Origin: Sphingobium sp.
GTDB taxonomy: Bacteria > Pseudomonadota > Alphaproteobacteria > Sphingomonadales > Sphingomonadaceae
DNA length: 41,975 nucleotides
NCBI GenBank assembly: GCA_017745115.1
Contig: JAGIAA010000023.1
Span: 1-41,975 of the forward strand
Direction: 5' to 3'
Shown: one piece after another, positions 1 to 9,068 of the stretch
How the letters are laid out: each line of letters starts with the position of its first letter
How positions within the stretch are numbered: position 1 is the stretch's first letter
Notes under the pieces: model-generated
The model's input: the letters and a program-made list of their open reading frames with translations, nothing else
Told to the model about the DNA's origin: nothing
Database searches by the model: none
Position numbers and translations under genes: made by a program

Positions 1-644
1 GAATAGACCCAGGCCACGCCCACACCCATGGCGATCAGCGTGAACATGTTGAGGCTGCGATTGACGAGCGACGCCCAGCCCCGCTCGAAGAACGGCCAAC
101 CTGCCCAGAGCACGACCGGTGTCGCGAGGATCATCTGCGCCCAGATCGATGCGGACATCGGGATAAGATGATGGAGAGCAGGGAAGATGTGGCCACCCAT
201 CTCCAGACCGAACACGGGTACCGATAGAACAAGGCCGATCCAGAAACGCCAAGTCATGTCGCGAAGTTCGGGGCTTGGTCCACTGTTCGCCGTCACCAGT
301 GCAGGTTCCAGCGCCATTCCGCAGATCGGGCAGGCGCCGGGATGATCCTGCCGGATCTCGGGATGCATGGGGCAGGTCCAGATCGTGCCTTCCGGCGCGT
401 TCACAGGCGCTGGCGGCGTATCGCCAAGGAAGAGCGCGGGATCGGCGACGAACTTCTCGCGGCACTTCGCGCTGCAAAAGTAGAAGGTCTTGCCGGCATG
501 CTCGGCATGATGCGCCGTGGCATGCGGATCGACCATCATTCCGCAGACGGGGTCGCGCACGCGCCCGTCTGCCTGGGTATCGGCCTGATGCTGATGATCA
601 TGCCCATGATGGTCGTGATGCTCGTGCTGATGCGGCTGTGCCAT
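1..644 (-). CDS. Copper-translocating P1B-type ATPase, N-terminal part (cut by window edge)
   Basis: About 214 N-terminal codons of a heavy-metal efflux ATPase that would pump Cu(I) out of the cytoplasm; the catalytic half lies beyond position 1. Reading leftwards from the ATG at 644-642, the protein opens with a His-rich tail (about 8 His in the first 20 residues). A YHS domain follows with DPVCGMMV and FYFCSAKC. Next is a heavy-metal-binding domain with WTCPMHPEI and CPICGM, each carrying paired cysteines. The first transmembrane helices start around residue 130. This YHS, metal-binding domain and ATPase order is typical of proteobacterial copper ATPases labelled CopA or CopB. A CueR-like promoter sits directly upstream. 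The ion specificity motif in the sixth helix is off-window, so copper is inferred from the domains, the promoter and the neighbours. Confidence 0.9.
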   Translation of the reverse strand, partial: MAQPHQHEHHDHHGHDHQHQADTQADGRVRDPVCGMMVDPHATAHHAEHAGKTFYFCSAKCREKFVADPALFLGDTPPAPVNAPEGTIWTCPMHPEIRQDHPGACPICGMALEPALVTANSGPSPELRDMTWRFWIGLVLSVPVFGLEMGGHIFPALHHLIPMSASIWAQMILATPVVLWAGWPFFERGWASLVNRSLNMFTLIAMGVGVAWVY

Positions 645-671
645 GATTTCGGTTTTCCGGTGAGGAAGAAG

Positions 672-702
672 CAAATGCACCCTGACATGGTGTCAAGGTC
701 AA
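672..702 (-). promoter_or_regulatory. MerR/CueR-type promoter of the copper ATPase
   Basis: On the minus strand a -35 element TTGACC (702-697) and a weak -10 CATTTG (677-672) are separated by 19 bases, the unusually long spacing used by MerR-family activators. The spacer holds a near-perfect dyad, ACCTTGAC-N5-GTCAGGGT (699-679), centred between the elements as in CueR sites. It lies about 30 bases upstream of the ATPase start. The regulator gene is not in this window. Confidence 0.7.
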
Positions 703-766
703 GCCGGAAATTCGATGTCGTGGAAAGGGCTCAGTCCGGCAGCACTCGAGCCCTGTTTCTTATGGA

Positions 767-800
767 CTGGCTCAAGCGCAAGTGAATTGACCTGGCTCAA
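767..800. repeat. Direct repeat CTGGCTCAA x2 in the copper intergenic region
   Basis: The 9-base word CTGGCTCAA occurs at 767-775 and again at 792-800, so the copies start 25 bases apart. It lies between the divergent copper ATPase and the Met/His-rich protein gene. The spacing, a little over two helical turns, would suit a response regulator or a dimeric activator. No factor is known from the sequence. Confidence 0.4.
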
Positions 801-864
801 ATACCGACGTTCCGGCGCATGGTAAGGACTCGGTCATTGCTTCTCACACTGCCGGAGAACTGCC

Positions 865-1182
865 ATGCGTCTTTTGAGCGCGACCGCTGCCATTGCATTT
901 GTCTTCACCGCCAGCTCGTCGCCCGCTCAGGCCGACGATCCTCATGCGGGGCATCATCCGGAGGGAACGGCTCCCGCGCGGCAAGCGAAGCCCGCAACCC
1001 CTCCATCCGACAAGACCTGCCTCATGATGGACCAGATGAAGGGCGGCATGAGCGGTTCGACAATGCATGGCAACATGTCCGGTCGAAGCGAGCAGGACAT
1101 GAAGGCGATGCAGGAGATGATGAAGAAGTGCATGAACGCCCAGGGCAAGGGCGGCGACGGCACCGACCAGCATCAGCACTGA
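865..1182 (+). CDS. Periplasmic Met/His-rich protein, probable copper binder
   Basis: A 105-residue exported protein. Residues 1-23 form a signal peptide ending near AQA. The mature part is rich in methionine and histidine, with DDPHAGHH at its start, repeated MM and MxxM pairs in the middle and HQH at the very end. It has a single pair of cysteines. Such composition is typical of small periplasmic proteins that bind or buffer Cu(I)/Cu(II). The start has GGAGAA about eight bases upstream. It is the first gene of a rightward set with the DUF2933 and SRPBCC genes and is divergent from the copper ATPase. No named family was recognised, so the copper role is inferred from composition and context. 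Confidence 0.8.
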   Translation: MRLLSATAAIAFVFTASSSPAQADDPHAGHHPEGTAPARQAKPATPPSDKTCLMMDQMKGGMSGSTMHGNMSGRSEQDMKAMQEMMKKCMNAQGKGGDGTDQHQH

Positions 1183-1198
1183 GGAAGGAGCTGCTGCC

Positions 1199-1435
1199 AT
1201 GTTCAACGTTGACCGGCCAGCCTTGGGCAAGATCGGCTGGGGAATATTTGCGCTAGTTGCTGGGCTTTATGTCGTTACGCAACATTGGGGGCATCTGCTG
1301 AGCGCGCTTCCCTATCTCTTTCTCCTCGCCTGCCCGCTGATGCACATCTTCATGCATCGCGGCCATGGCCATGGCGCGTCCGCTTCAAGCAACTCATCAC
1401 CGCCCGCCGAGAGCAGCGGTTCCACGCTTCGATAG
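1199..1435 (+). CDS. DUF2933 family small membrane protein
   Basis: A 78-residue inner-membrane protein with one or two helices between about residues 12 and 50. The second ends in the family hallmark CPLMHIFMHRGHGHG, where cysteine, methionine and histidines cluster at the membrane face. DUF2933 proteins are often found in copper and heavy-metal islands, which matches the setting, but their biochemical role is not established. The gene starts 16 bases after its upstream neighbour behind an AGGAAGGAGC ribosome binding site. Its TAG stop abuts the ATG of the next gene, which suggests translational coupling. Confidence 0.85.
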   Translation: MFNVDRPALGKIGWGIFALVAGLYVVTQHWGHLLSALPYLFLLACPLMHIFMHRGHGHGASASSNSSPPAESSGSTLR

Positions 1436-1960
1436 ATGCCTCAGATGGCGCTGCGATCCTATCGCCACCACTTCGCGAAGACCGTAGCGGTCAGGGCCAA
1501 GCCTGACGCGCTCTTCGCCTATGTCGATGATCACGAGCGCCTCGCATCGCACATGATGCGGTCCTCCATGATGATGGCGGGCAATCGCATGGAGATCAGC
1601 TTCGACGACAAGCAGGGCCGCGCAATCGGCGCGGTCATCGGAATGTCCGGCCGCATGCTGGGCATCAACCTTGAACTGAAAGAGGTCGTCACCGAACGCA
1701 TCGACTCCGAGAGCAAGGTCTGGGAAACGATCGGTACGCCGCGTCTCTATGTGATCGGCCACTATCGCATGGGCTTTTCGATGGCCCGTCAGGACGATGG
1801 CTCAGCTTTCACGGTCTTCATCGACTATAATCATCCCGAGGGCGCATGGGCTTGGCTCGGCTGGCTGCTCGGCGGCTTCTATTCCAGATGGTGTGTGGTC
1901 AGCATGGCTGATGGCGTCGCCGCGCATTTCGATGCCGCGGACCTCAAAGCCAGGTCTTGA
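1436..1960 (+). CDS. SRPBCC-family protein (polyketide-cyclase-like fold)
   Basis: A 174-residue soluble protein with the pattern of SRPBCC/START-like ligand-binding proteins. It has an early segment like [20 protein letters not shown], a long middle beta-sheet region and a C-terminal amphipathic helix. Methionine clusters ([13 protein letters not shown], residues about 40-52) are unusual for the family and may be an adaptation to the metal context. There is no signal peptide, so it is probably cytoplasmic, although a hydrophobic stretch [14 protein letters not shown] near residue 135 could touch the membrane. The start immediately follows the DUF2933 stop. Ligand and function are unknown. 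Its last 17 bases overlap, in antisense, the remnant of copB. Confidence 0.8.
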   Translation: MPQMALRSYRHHFAKTVAVRAKPDALFAYVDDHERLASHMMRSSMMMAGNRMEISFDDKQGRAIGAVIGMSGRMLGINLELKEVVTERIDSESKVWETIGTPRLYVIGHYRMGFSMARQDDGSAFTVFIDYNHPEGAWAWLGWLLGGFYSRWCVVSMADGVAAHFDAADLKARS

Positions 1961-2093
1961 TGCCGATCACTATCGCGCGTTCGCTCGTGTCGTGACCATC
2001 GGCTCGGGCATAGTCGGCGGTACGCCCGCCCAGCCGTGTCCAAGATACGCCGATATAAGGTGCGAACTCTCGCTTGATCTCGTAGCGCAGGCG
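1944..2093 (-). pseudogene. copB: Remnant of copB (copper resistance protein B), 3' end only
   Basis: Read leftwards, this stretch encodes about 49 residues starting [16 protein letters not shown] and ending in a normal TGA. It matches the extreme C terminus of the outer-membrane copper protein CopB (pattern LRYEIxREFAPYxGVxW...TADxARAxG...). A TGA lies directly before the first matching codon and nothing CopB-like lies upstream towards kup. The rest of the gene has therefore been deleted. It shows that a fuller cop cluster once lay here in the opposite orientation. The family call rests on motif memory. Confidence 0.65.
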
Positions 2094-2160
2094 TCACCTC
2101 AATTACCCAGCACGATGCTATAACGTGTGGGGTGCGGTAGTGCTGCTCCGCGCTCGCGGT

Positions 2161-4056
2161 CTATATCTCGACCTGGCTCCCCAGCTCGATCACGCGGTTG
2201 GTCGGGAGCTTGAAGAACTCCATCGCACTGGCGGCATTGCGTACCATCCAGGCGAAAAGCTTCTCGCGCCAGAGCATCATGCCGGGTCGTGCGGACGGAA
2301 TGAGGGTCTGGCGGGCGAGGAAGTAGCTCGTGTCCATCGACTTGAACGGTGCGCCCGCATTCTTGATCTGTGCCAGCTCGGTGGGAACGTCCGCTTCCTC
2401 CATGAAGCCGTGCCGCAGAACGATCCGATAGAAGCCTGAACCGAGATCAGTGACGGTCGTGCGATCGGCAACGACATGGGGTATCGGTTGGGTGGCGACG
2501 GTCAGCACCACCACGCGCTCGTGCAGCACCTTGTTGTGCTTCAAGTTGTGCAACAACGCGGGCGGGATTGTGTCCACTTGCGATGCCAGAAACACGGCTG
2601 TCCCGGGCACACGCTTCACCGACTGTGCGGCGGATTTGATGAACACCTCGACCGGCATCGCGCCCTCGGCCAGGCGCTCGTGGACCAGCCGCCGTCCGGT
2701 CGCCCAGGTCGTCAGCAGCGTGAAGGCCACCGCCGCGACCAGAAGCGGGAACCAGCCTCCGTCCGGTATCTTGGTGACGTTCGAGGCGAAATAGAGCCCG
2801 TCGATCAGCAGGAAGGTACCGGTGACCAGCCCGGCGACGAGCGGGTGCCATTTCCAGACAGCGAAGGTCAGCACTCCCAGCATGCAGCCGGTAATGAACA
2901 TCGTGCCGGTGACGGCGATACCATAGGCGGCTGCGAGGTTACTCGAACTCCGGAAGCCGACGGCGAGCAGGATAACGAGGATGAGCAGCGCCCAGTTGAC
3001 CAGCGGCACATAAATCTGGCCGGCCGCCTTGGCGCTTGTGTGCATGATCTGGAGGCGCGGCAGGAAGCCCAATTGCACCGCCTGCTGCGACACGGAGAAT
3101 GCGCCGGAGATCACCGCTTGGCTGGCAATGATGGTCGCCAGCGTCGCAAGGATGACGAGCGGCAGTCGCGCCCAGTCCGGGGCCATCAGGAAGAAAGGGT
3201 TCTCAACCGCATGCGGGTTGCGCAGCAGCAGCGCCGACTGCCCCAGATAATTGAGCAGCAGGCAGGGGAAAGCGATGTAGAGCCAAGAGAGCATGATCGC
3301 CTTGCGCCCGAAATGACCCATATCGGCGTAAAGTGCCTCCGCCCCCGTGACTGCCAGCACCACCGATCCGAGCGCAAGGAAGGCCAGCATCGGATCGAGC
3401 AGGAAGAAGTTGAGCGCGTGCCAGGGATTGAGAGCCCAGAGGATTTCCGGCGCTTGCATGATGCCCCCGATCCCGAGAACCGCGAGCACCGCGAAATAGA
3501 AGATCATCACCGGTCCGAACAGTTTGCCGACCGCCGCAGTGCCCCGCGACTGGATGGCGAAGAGGAAGACGAGGATCGCAATGGTGATGGGCAGGACCAT
3601 CGGCGTCAGCCCGTCTTCTACGATGGTCAGCCCCTCCACGGCCGACAGCACCGAGATCGCCGGCGTGATGATCGCATCGCCATAGAAGAGCGCCGTCGCG
3701 ATCACGCCCAGCATCGCGATGCCCGTGTGCCAGCGATTTACCGGGAGCTTGCGCGTGATAAGCGCCAGTAGTGCAAGGCTGCCGCCCTCGCCCTTGTTGT
3801 CCGCGCGCAGGATCACGAAAACATATTTGAGCGTCACGATCAGCATCATCGTCCAGAAGATGAGGCTGAGCACGCCGAAGATATGGTCGCGGTCCACGGC
3901 CAGCGGGTGGTGCCCCACGAAGCTCTCCTTGAGCGCATAGAGCGGCGAGGTGCCGATGTCTCCGAACACCACGCCGATCGCTCCGATGGCGAGCGTGCTC
4001 AGCTTTTCGTGATGGCCATGAGCGTGGTCGGCTTCTGCCGGGGCAAGAGGCTGCAA
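2161..4056 (-). CDS. kup: Kup family potassium transporter (K+/H+ symport)
   Basis: A 631-residue inner-membrane potassium uptake protein of full family length. A short His-containing cytoplasmic N terminus precedes the signature [17 protein letters not shown] (about residues 28-44). About twelve transmembrane segments follow to residue 460, then a soluble C-terminal domain. [17 protein letters not shown], another strongly conserved Kup motif, is present. The start is a TTG: no ATG or GTG exists before the first motif, and AAGGTG sits seven bases upstream. It is divergent from the kdp operon, so low-affinity constitutive and high-affinity inducible potassium uptake are encoded side by side. 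Confidence 0.95.
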   Translation of the reverse strand: MQPLAPAEADHAHGHHEKLSTLAIGAIGVVFGDIGTSPLYALKESFVGHHPLAVDRDHIFGVLSLIFWTMMLIVTLKYVFVILRADNKGEGGSLALLALITRKLPVNRWHTGIAMLGVIATALFYGDAIITPAISVLSAVEGLTIVEDGLTPMVLPITIAILVFLFAIQSRGTAAVGKLFGPVMIFYFAVLAVLGIGGIMQAPEILWALNPWHALNFFLLDPMLAFLALGSVVLAVTGAEALYADMGHFGRKAIMLSWLYIAFPCLLLNYLGQSALLLRNPHAVENPFFLMAPDWARLPLVILATLATIIASQAVISGAFSVSQQAVQLGFLPRLQIMHTSAKAAGQIYVPLVNWALLILVILLAVGFRSSSNLAAAYGIAVTGTMFITGCMLGVLTFAVWKWHPLVAGLVTGTFLLIDGLYFASNVTKIPDGGWFPLLVAAVAFTLLTTWATGRRLVHERLAEGAMPVEVFIKSAAQSVKRVPGTAVFLASQVDTIPPALLHNLKHNKVLHERVVVLTVATQPIPHVVADRTTVTDLGSGFYRIVLRHGFMEEADVPTELAQIKNAGAPFKSMDTSYFLARQTLIPSARPGMMLWREKLFAWMVRNAASAMEFFKLPTNRVIELGSQVEI

Positions 4057-4076
4057 GCGAAGTCACCTTTCGGCTG

Positions 4077-4093
4077 GCGGACCTTCGGTCCGC
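4077..4093. other. Perfect hairpin in the kup leader
   Basis: GCGGACC-TTC-GGTCCGC is a perfect seven-base stem with a three-base loop, 20-36 bases upstream of the kup start codon. On the kup transcript the loop would be GAA. It has no U-tract, so it is not a typical terminator. It could be an operator or a leader structure close to the ribosome binding site. Confidence 0.45.
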
Positions 4094-4237
4094 GCGGATG
4101 CGCCCCCTAATCCAGGGCCAAGCCGCCCGCCACGAACTTTACGCAATCTTTATGGGCCAGGCAAAATTCCCCGTGGAACCTTAATCGGCACCTCGCCCAC
4201 ATCGGTCTCAAGCAAATGCCGCTGGGAGTGCCGATAT

Positions 4238-4537
4238 ATGCGCGACATCATCCGCCGCATGGAGCGTGGCAAGCGGAGCTGGCCTGCCGAAATCGTGTTG
4301 CGATCATTCGGCCTGGCTATGCTCGGCATGTGCGCTGCGAGTGCACTCTGGGTGTTCCGTCTCGTGCATCAGCCGCCGCCTCATGAGGCAAGGCCCATCG
4401 AATGCCTTGCGGCCCTGCTTGCCGTGATCGGCTGGAGCCTCGGCTGGGCTTTCTTCGCCGTCGGCCCCGGCCTTTTCAAACTCGTCCCCGTGCCACAGCG
4501 CTACTGGCGCTATTCATCGAAAGGACCTCCCCGATGA
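4238..4537 (+). CDS. Small two-helix membrane protein upstream of kdpF, function unknown
   Basis: A 99-residue protein with a basic N terminus (RRMERGKR) and two hydrophobic segments, about residues 19-42 and 57-80. The C terminus ends in a basic, proline-containing tail. GGGAGT lies about eight bases before the chosen ATG; another ATG seven codons later is possible. The stop overlaps the next small ORF as ATGA, and the run continues without a gap into kdpF, so it is very likely the first gene of the kdp transcript. No family was recognised. Position and topology suggest an accessory or regulatory partner of the Kdp pump, which is inference only. Confidence 0.6.
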   Translation: MRDIIRRMERGKRSWPAEIVLRSFGLAMLGMCAASALWVFRLVHQPPPHEARPIECLAALLAVIGWSLGWAFFAVGPGLFKLVPVPQRYWRYSSKGPPR

Positions 4538-4617
4538 CCGACATGCTCTGGCTCGGCGTGCTGGCAGGCCTGTTCCTGCTCACGCTCGCCTTCACCCGCT
4601 TGTGCAGCGAGGCGTGA
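4534..4617 (+). CDS. 27-residue single-helix membrane peptide in the kdp leader
   Basis: A very small ORF of 28 codons including the stop. Its ATG overlaps the TGA of the upstream gene (ATGA). A ribosome binding site AAGGACC lies about seven bases before the start. The peptide is almost entirely one hydrophobic helix (LWLGVLAGLFLLTLAF) followed by a charged tail, RLCSEA. It precedes kdpF by ten bases and resembles KdpF in size and build without sharing its RPERF end. It may be a second small subunit or stabiliser of the Kdp complex, or an unrelated micro-protein. Support is translational overlap, the ribosome site and hydrophobicity. Confidence 0.55.
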   Translation: MTDMLWLGVLAGLFLLTLAFTRLCSEA

Positions 4618-4627
4618 GGACAAGGCC

Positions 4628-4717
4628 ATGACCTTCCAGCTCACTCTCGCCGGCCTCACGGCGCTCGCTCTCCTCCTCTACCTCGTAGCCGTGCTCGTCC
4701 GGCCCGAGCGCTTCTGA
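4628..4717 (+). CDS. kdpF: KdpF, small stabilising subunit of the Kdp K+ ATPase
   Basis: A 29-residue membrane peptide with one helix ([17 protein letters not shown]) and the typical KdpF ending VRPERF. KdpF binds and stabilises the KdpABC complex in the inner membrane. It lies between the 27-residue ORF and kdpA, the normal position in kdpFABC operons, and the gap to kdpA is 13 bases. It is too short for most gene finders. Confidence 0.85.
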   Translation: MTFQLTLAGLTALALLLYLVAVLVRPERF

Positions 4718-4730
4718 ACAGGGGCTCCTC

Positions 4731-6434
4731 ATGACAATTCAAGGCTGGACGCTGATCCTCCTCTTCACCGTCCTCATTGTCGCCCTCGCCAAGCCGATGG
4801 GTATGTGGCTGTTCGCTCTCTACCAAGGAGACCGCACCCCGCTCCACCCGGTATTGGGGCCGGTCGAGACCGGTTTTTACAAGCTCGCCGGCATCGATCC
4901 CAGGGCCGAGCAAAGCTGGCGGCGCTATGCGTTGCATATGCTGGTTTTCCAGCTCGCGACCCTGCTCTTCACTTATGCGATCCTGCGCCTGCAGGGCGTA
5001 CTGCCGATGAATCCGCGCGGCATTGCCGGCTTGAGCCCGGACGGTGCCCTCAACACGGCGATCAGCTTCACCACCAACACCAATTGGCAGTGGTATTCCG
5101 GCGAGGCCGCGCTCTCGAATCTCAGCCAGATGCTCGGCCTCACCATCCACAATTTCTTGTCGGCAGCGACCGGCATTGCCATCGCCTTCGCCTTGTTTCG
5201 CGGCTTTGCGCGGCGGCAGGCGAACAGCATCGGCAATTTCTGGGCGGATATGACGCGGGTGACGCTCTACCTCCTGTTGCCGATCTGCGTCGTCTATGCC
5301 GCTTTCCTGATTGCGAGCGGCGTACCCCAGACCTTCTCCAGCCTGATTGACGCGACCACGCTTGAAGGCGTCAAGCAGCATATCGTCTTGGGTCCGGTCG
5401 CCTCCCAGGAGGCGATCAAGATGCTCGGCACCAACGGCGGCGGCTTCTTCAACGCCAACAGCGCGCATCCCTTCGAGAACCCGACCGCGCTCACCAACCT
5501 CGTCCAGATGCTCTCCATCTTCGCAATCGGCGTCGGCCTGAGCTGGTGCTTCGGCAAGGCAGTCGGCAACACCCGTCAAGGCTGGGCGATCCTTGCCGCA
5601 ATGATGATCCTGTTTATTGCCGGCGTCAGCGTCGTTTACTGGCAGGAAGCGGCCGGCAACCCCATGCTCCACCAGCTCGGCGTCCCGGGCGGTAACATGG
5701 AGGGCAAGGAAGTCCGCTTCGGCATCGCCGCCTCGGCGCTCTTCTCGGTCATCACCACCGCCGCCTCCTGCGGCGCGGTCAATGCCATGCATGACAGCTT
5801 CACCGCCTTGGGCGGCATGATCCCTTTGTTCAACATGCAGCTCGGCGAGATCGTCGTCGGCGGTGTGGGCGCGGGCATTTACGGTTTCCTGCTCTTCGCC
5901 CTGCTCGCCGTGTTCGTCGCAGGCCTCATGGTGGGCCGCACCCCGGAATATGTCGGCAAGAAGATCGAGGCGAAGGAAGTGAAACTGGCGGTGCTCGCCA
6001 TCGCCGTGCTTCCGCTCTGCATCCTCGAGCTGACCGCACTCTCGGCTGTGCTGCCACAGGGCCTCGCCGGACCGCTCAACAAAGGCCCGCACGGCTTCAC
6101 AGAAATCCTCTACGCCTATAGCTCGGCGACCGGCAACAATGGTTCGGCCTTCGCCGGCATCACCTCCGGCACGCCCTATTACAACGGGCTGCTGGGCGTG
6201 GCGATGTGGATCGGCCGCTTCTTCATGATCGTGCCGGTGCTGGCCATCGCCGGCAGCCTCGCCGCCAAGAAATACACGCCGGAAACAACCGGGTCGTTTC
6301 CGACCACGGGCGGCCTCTGGGTGGGCTTGCTGGTCTCGATCATCCTGATCGTCGGCGGTCTCACTTTCCTTCCCAGCCTCGCGCTCGGGCCCATCGCGGA
6401 TCATCTCGCCATGATCCACGGCCAGCTCTTCTGA
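4731..6434 (+). CDS. kdpA: KdpA, potassium-binding channel-like subunit
   Basis: A 567-residue, ten-helix membrane protein of normal length that forms the potassium-selective path of the Kdp ATPase. The four filter-loop regions are visible: [44 protein letters not shown], and [18 protein letters not shown]-containing ribosome binding sequence lies just before the ATG. It is followed 11 bases later by kdpB. Confidence 0.97.
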   Translation: MTIQGWTLILLFTVLIVALAKPMGMWLFALYQGDRTPLHPVLGPVETGFYKLAGIDPRAEQSWRRYALHMLVFQLATLLFTYAILRLQGVLPMNPRGIAGLSPDGALNTAISFTTNTNWQWYSGEAALSNLSQMLGLTIHNFLSAATGIAIAFALFRGFARRQANSIGNFWADMTRVTLYLLLPICVVYAAFLIASGVPQTFSSLIDATTLEGVKQHIVLGPVASQEAIKMLGTNGGGFFNANSAHPFENPTALTNLVQMLSIFAIGVGLSWCFGKAVGNTRQGWAILAAMMILFIAGVSVVYWQEAAGNPMLHQLGVPGGNMEGKEVRFGIAASALFSVITTAASCGAVNAMHDSFTALGGMIPLFNMQLGEIVVGGVGAGIYGFLLFALLAVFVAGLMVGRTPEYVGKKIEAKEVKLAVLAIAVLPLCILELTALSAVLPQGLAGPLNKGPHGFTEILYAYSSATGNNGSAFAGITSGTPYYNGLLGVAMWIGRFFMIVPVLAIAGSLAAKKYTPETTGSFPTTGGLWVGLLVSIILIVGGLTFLPSLALGPIADHLAMIHGQLF

Positions 6435-6445
6435 AGGTTCGTCTC

Positions 6446-8461
6446 ATGACAACGGCTTCATCCATCTTCTCCGCAAAGCTTGTCGGTCCCGCCATCGGCG
6501 ATGCCTTCAGGAAGCTCGATCCGCGCGAACTCATCAAGAACCCGGTGCTGTTCACCACGGCGGTCGTCGCGCTGCTTCTGACCGTCCTGCTCGCCATCGG
6601 CGGCGAGACCTTGGCCTTCGGCTTCCAGGTCCAGCTCATCGTCTGGCTGTGGCTGACGGTGCTGTTCGGTACCTTTGCCGAGGCGCTTGCCGAAGGGCGC
6701 GGACGTGCCCAGGCCGCCTCACTCCGTGCCACCAAATCCGAACTGGTCGCCAAGCTGTCGGACGGAAAAAGCATCCCTGCCTCGCAACTCAAGCGGGGCG
6801 ACATCGTGATCGTCGGTACCGGCGACCTCATCCCAGCCGATGGTGAAGTCATCGAGGGCGTTGCCTCGGTCAACGAAGCGGCCATCACGGGCGAGAGCGC
6901 ACCTGTCATCCGCGAGGCCGGCGGTGACCGCTCGGCCGTGACGGCGGGCACGCGCGTCATCTCCGACCATATCAAGGTCCGCGTCACGCAGGAGCCGGGC
7001 CAGGGCTTCCTCGACCGCATGATCGCGCTGGTCGAGGGCGCGGAGCGGCAGAAGACTCCCAACGAGATCGCGCTCACCATCCTGCTGGTCGGTCTTACCA
7101 TCATCTTCCTGATCTCGGTCGCGACCATCCCCGGCTTCGCCAGCTATGCCGGCGGCCATATCCCGGTCGCGATCCTCGCGGCGCTGCTGATCACGCTCAT
7201 CCCGACAACCATCGCCGCCTTGCTTTCCGCTATCGGCATTGCGGGCATGGACCGGCTGGTCCGCTTTAACGTGCTCGCCAAGTCAGGCCGCGCGGTCGAG
7301 GCGGCGGGCGACGTCGACGTGCTGCTGCTCGACAAGACCGGCACGATCACGGTCGGCGATCGCCAGGCGAGCGAGTTCCGCCCGGTGACCGGCGTGCATG
7401 TCTCAGAACTCGCCGAAGCTGCGCTCCTCGCCAGCCTCGCCGACGAGACGCCGGAAGGTCGTTCAATCGTCACGTTAGCGCGGGAGAAATTTTCGGTGAT
7501 GCAGACGGCCCTGCCGGCGGGCGCGGAGGTCATCCCCTTCACGGCCCAGACCCGCATCTCCGGTGTTCAGAGCGAAGGTTCGCTCATCCAAAAAGGCGCG
7601 GTGGATTCGGTGTTGAAGGCCAATCCCGGCTCGAACAGCAGCCCGTCCGCGAATGAGTTGCGCCGCATCACCGACGAGATCGCGCGTGGCGGCATGACAC
7701 CCCTCGCGGTCGCGAAGGACGGACGCATTCTGGGTGCGGTCGCGCTCAAGGACGTAATCAAGGCGGGCGTCCGCGACCGCTTCGCGGAGTTGCGCCGCAT
7801 GGGTATTCGCACCGTGATGATCACCGGCGACAACCCGCTTACGGCCGCCGCTATCGCCGCCGAAGCGGGCGTAGACGATTTCCTCGCCGAGGCCACGCCG
7901 GAGGACAAGCTCGCCCTCATCCGCAAGGAACAGCAAGGCGGACGGCTGGTTGCCATGTGCGGCGACGGCACCAACGATGCGCCTGCACTTGCACAGGCCG
8001 ATGTCGGCGTGGCCATGAATACTGGCACGCAGGCCGCACGCGAGGCGGGCAACATGGTCGATCTCGACAGCGACCCGACCAAGCTCATTGAGATCGTCGG
8101 TCTCGGCAAGCAGTTGCTCATGACACGCGGCGCGCTCACCACCTTCTCGGTCGCCAATGACGTCGCCAAATATTTCGCGATCATCCCGGCGATGTTCGTG
8201 GCGCTTTATCCGGGCCTCGCGGTGCTGAACGTCATGGGGCTCGCATCGCCCAACAGCGCGATCCTCTCGGCGATCATCTTCAACGCTTTGATCATCCCGC
8301 TGCTGGTGCCGCTAGCACTCAAGGGCGTGAAGTACCGCGCCATCGGTGCCGGTCCGCTGCTCGCTCGCAATCTCGCCGTCTATGGCATGGGCGGTCTCAT
8401 TGCGCCCTTCATCGGCATCAAGATCATCGACCTCGCGGTCGCCGGTCTCGGCCTCGCCTGA
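6446..8461 (+). CDS. kdpB: KdpB, catalytic P-type ATPase subunit
   Basis: A 671-residue P1A-type ATPase that hydrolyses ATP to drive potassium import through KdpA. The phosphorylated aspartate lies in DKTGT at about residue 296. The actuator TGES is near residue 148 and the hinge [10 protein letters not shown] near residue 508. An open frame continues upstream into kdpA. The ATG at 6446 was chosen because it aligns with the usual KdpB N terminus and has AAGGTTC six bases upstream. There is no gap or frame problem in the operon. Confidence 0.97.
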   Translation: MTTASSIFSAKLVGPAIGDAFRKLDPRELIKNPVLFTTAVVALLLTVLLAIGGETLAFGFQVQLIVWLWLTVLFGTFAEALAEGRGRAQAASLRATKSELVAKLSDGKSIPASQLKRGDIVIVGTGDLIPADGEVIEGVASVNEAAITGESAPVIREAGGDRSAVTAGTRVISDHIKVRVTQEPGQGFLDRMIALVEGAERQKTPNEIALTILLVGLTIIFLISVATIPGFASYAGGHIPVAILAALLITLIPTTIAALLSAIGIAGMDRLVRFNVLAKSGRAVEAAGDVDVLLLDKTGTITVGDRQASEFRPVTGVHVSELAEAALLASLADETPEGRSIVTLAREKFSVMQTALPAGAEVIPFTAQTRISGVQSEGSLIQKGAVDSVLKANPGSNSSPSANELRRITDEIARGGMTPLAVAKDGRILGAVALKDVIKAGVRDRFAELRRMGIRTVMITGDNPLTAAAIAAEAGVDDFLAEATPEDKLALIRKEQQGGRLVAMCGDGTNDAPALAQADVGVAMNTGTQAAREAGNMVDLDSDPTKLIEIVGLGKQLLMTRGALTTFSVANDVAKYFAIIPAMFVALYPGLAVLNVMGLASPNSAILSAIIFNALIIPLLVPLALKGVKYRAIGAGPLLARNLAVYGMGGLIAPFIGIKIIDLAVAGLGLA

Positions 8462-8471
8462 GGAACATCAC

Positions 8472-9068
8472 ATGCTCAAGGATCTCACTTCTGCCCTCCG
8501 CCCCGCAATCGTGCTGACATTGCTGTTCGCCGCGCTGCTGGGCCTTGCCTATCCCGCCCTGCTCACGGGCATTGGCCAGATCGCCTTTTCTTATCAGGCC
8601 AATGGCAGCCTCATTCTCGACAAGGGTCGCGTGATCGGCTCGGAGCTTCTCGCCCAGCGTTTTGAACAGGATGGCTACTTCCATTCCCGCCCGTCCGCCG
8701 CAGGCAAGGGCTACGAGGCCGACAACAGCTACGGCTCAAATCTCGGTCCAACCAGCCAGGCCCTGCATGACCGCGTGAAAGGCGATCTCGACGCGCTCCG
8801 CACCTCGCCAGACGTTTCCCCGTCCGCCGATCTGGTGACTACCTCCGCCTCGGGGCTCGACCCCCATATCAGCCCCGAGGCGGCCTTTTTTCAAATTGGT
8901 CGCGTCGCCCGCGCCCGTGGCGTCTCCGAGGGAAAGGTCCGCGCTCTTGTAAAGGGGAAAATCGAGCATCCGCTGCTCGGCTTTCTTGGCGAGCCCCGCG
9001 TCAATGTGCTGTTGCTCAATCGGGCGCTCGATACATTGACGGCGGAAAGCGCTAATAGGGCGCCGTGA
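8472..9068 (+). CDS. kdpC: KdpC, subunit of the Kdp K+ ATPase
   Basis: A 198-residue protein with one N-terminal membrane helix (about residues 10-32) and a periplasmic domain. It carries KdpC landmarks: GSELLAQRFEQDGYFHSRPSA, SNLGPTS, and SGLDPHISPEAA. The ATG at 8472 is 10 bases after kdpB. The same frame is open further upstream inside kdpB, but that part is not KdpC. Its stop overlaps the GTG start of kdpD (GTGA), which ties the pump genes to their sensor. Confidence 0.96.
   Translation: MLKDLTSALRPAIVLTLLFAALLGLAYPALLTGIGQIAFSYQANGSLILDKGRVIGSELLAQRFEQDGYFHSRPSAAGKGYEADNSYGSNLGPTSQALHDRVKGDLDALRTSPDVSPSADLVTTSASGLDPHISPEAAFFQIGRVARARGVSEGKVRALVKGKIEHPLLGFLGEPRVNVLLLNRALDTLTAESANRAP

Noticed and set aside
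2476..3771. Long plus-strand frame across kup
   Set aside because: Antisense shadow of kup. Its composition (many Arg, Gln, His) is typical of the opposite strand of a GC-rich gene, with no family motif.
4656..6419. 587-codon minus-strand frame across kdpA
   Set aside because: Exact antisense of a full, conserved kdpA. It is acidic and Gly-rich with no ribosome site and no motif.
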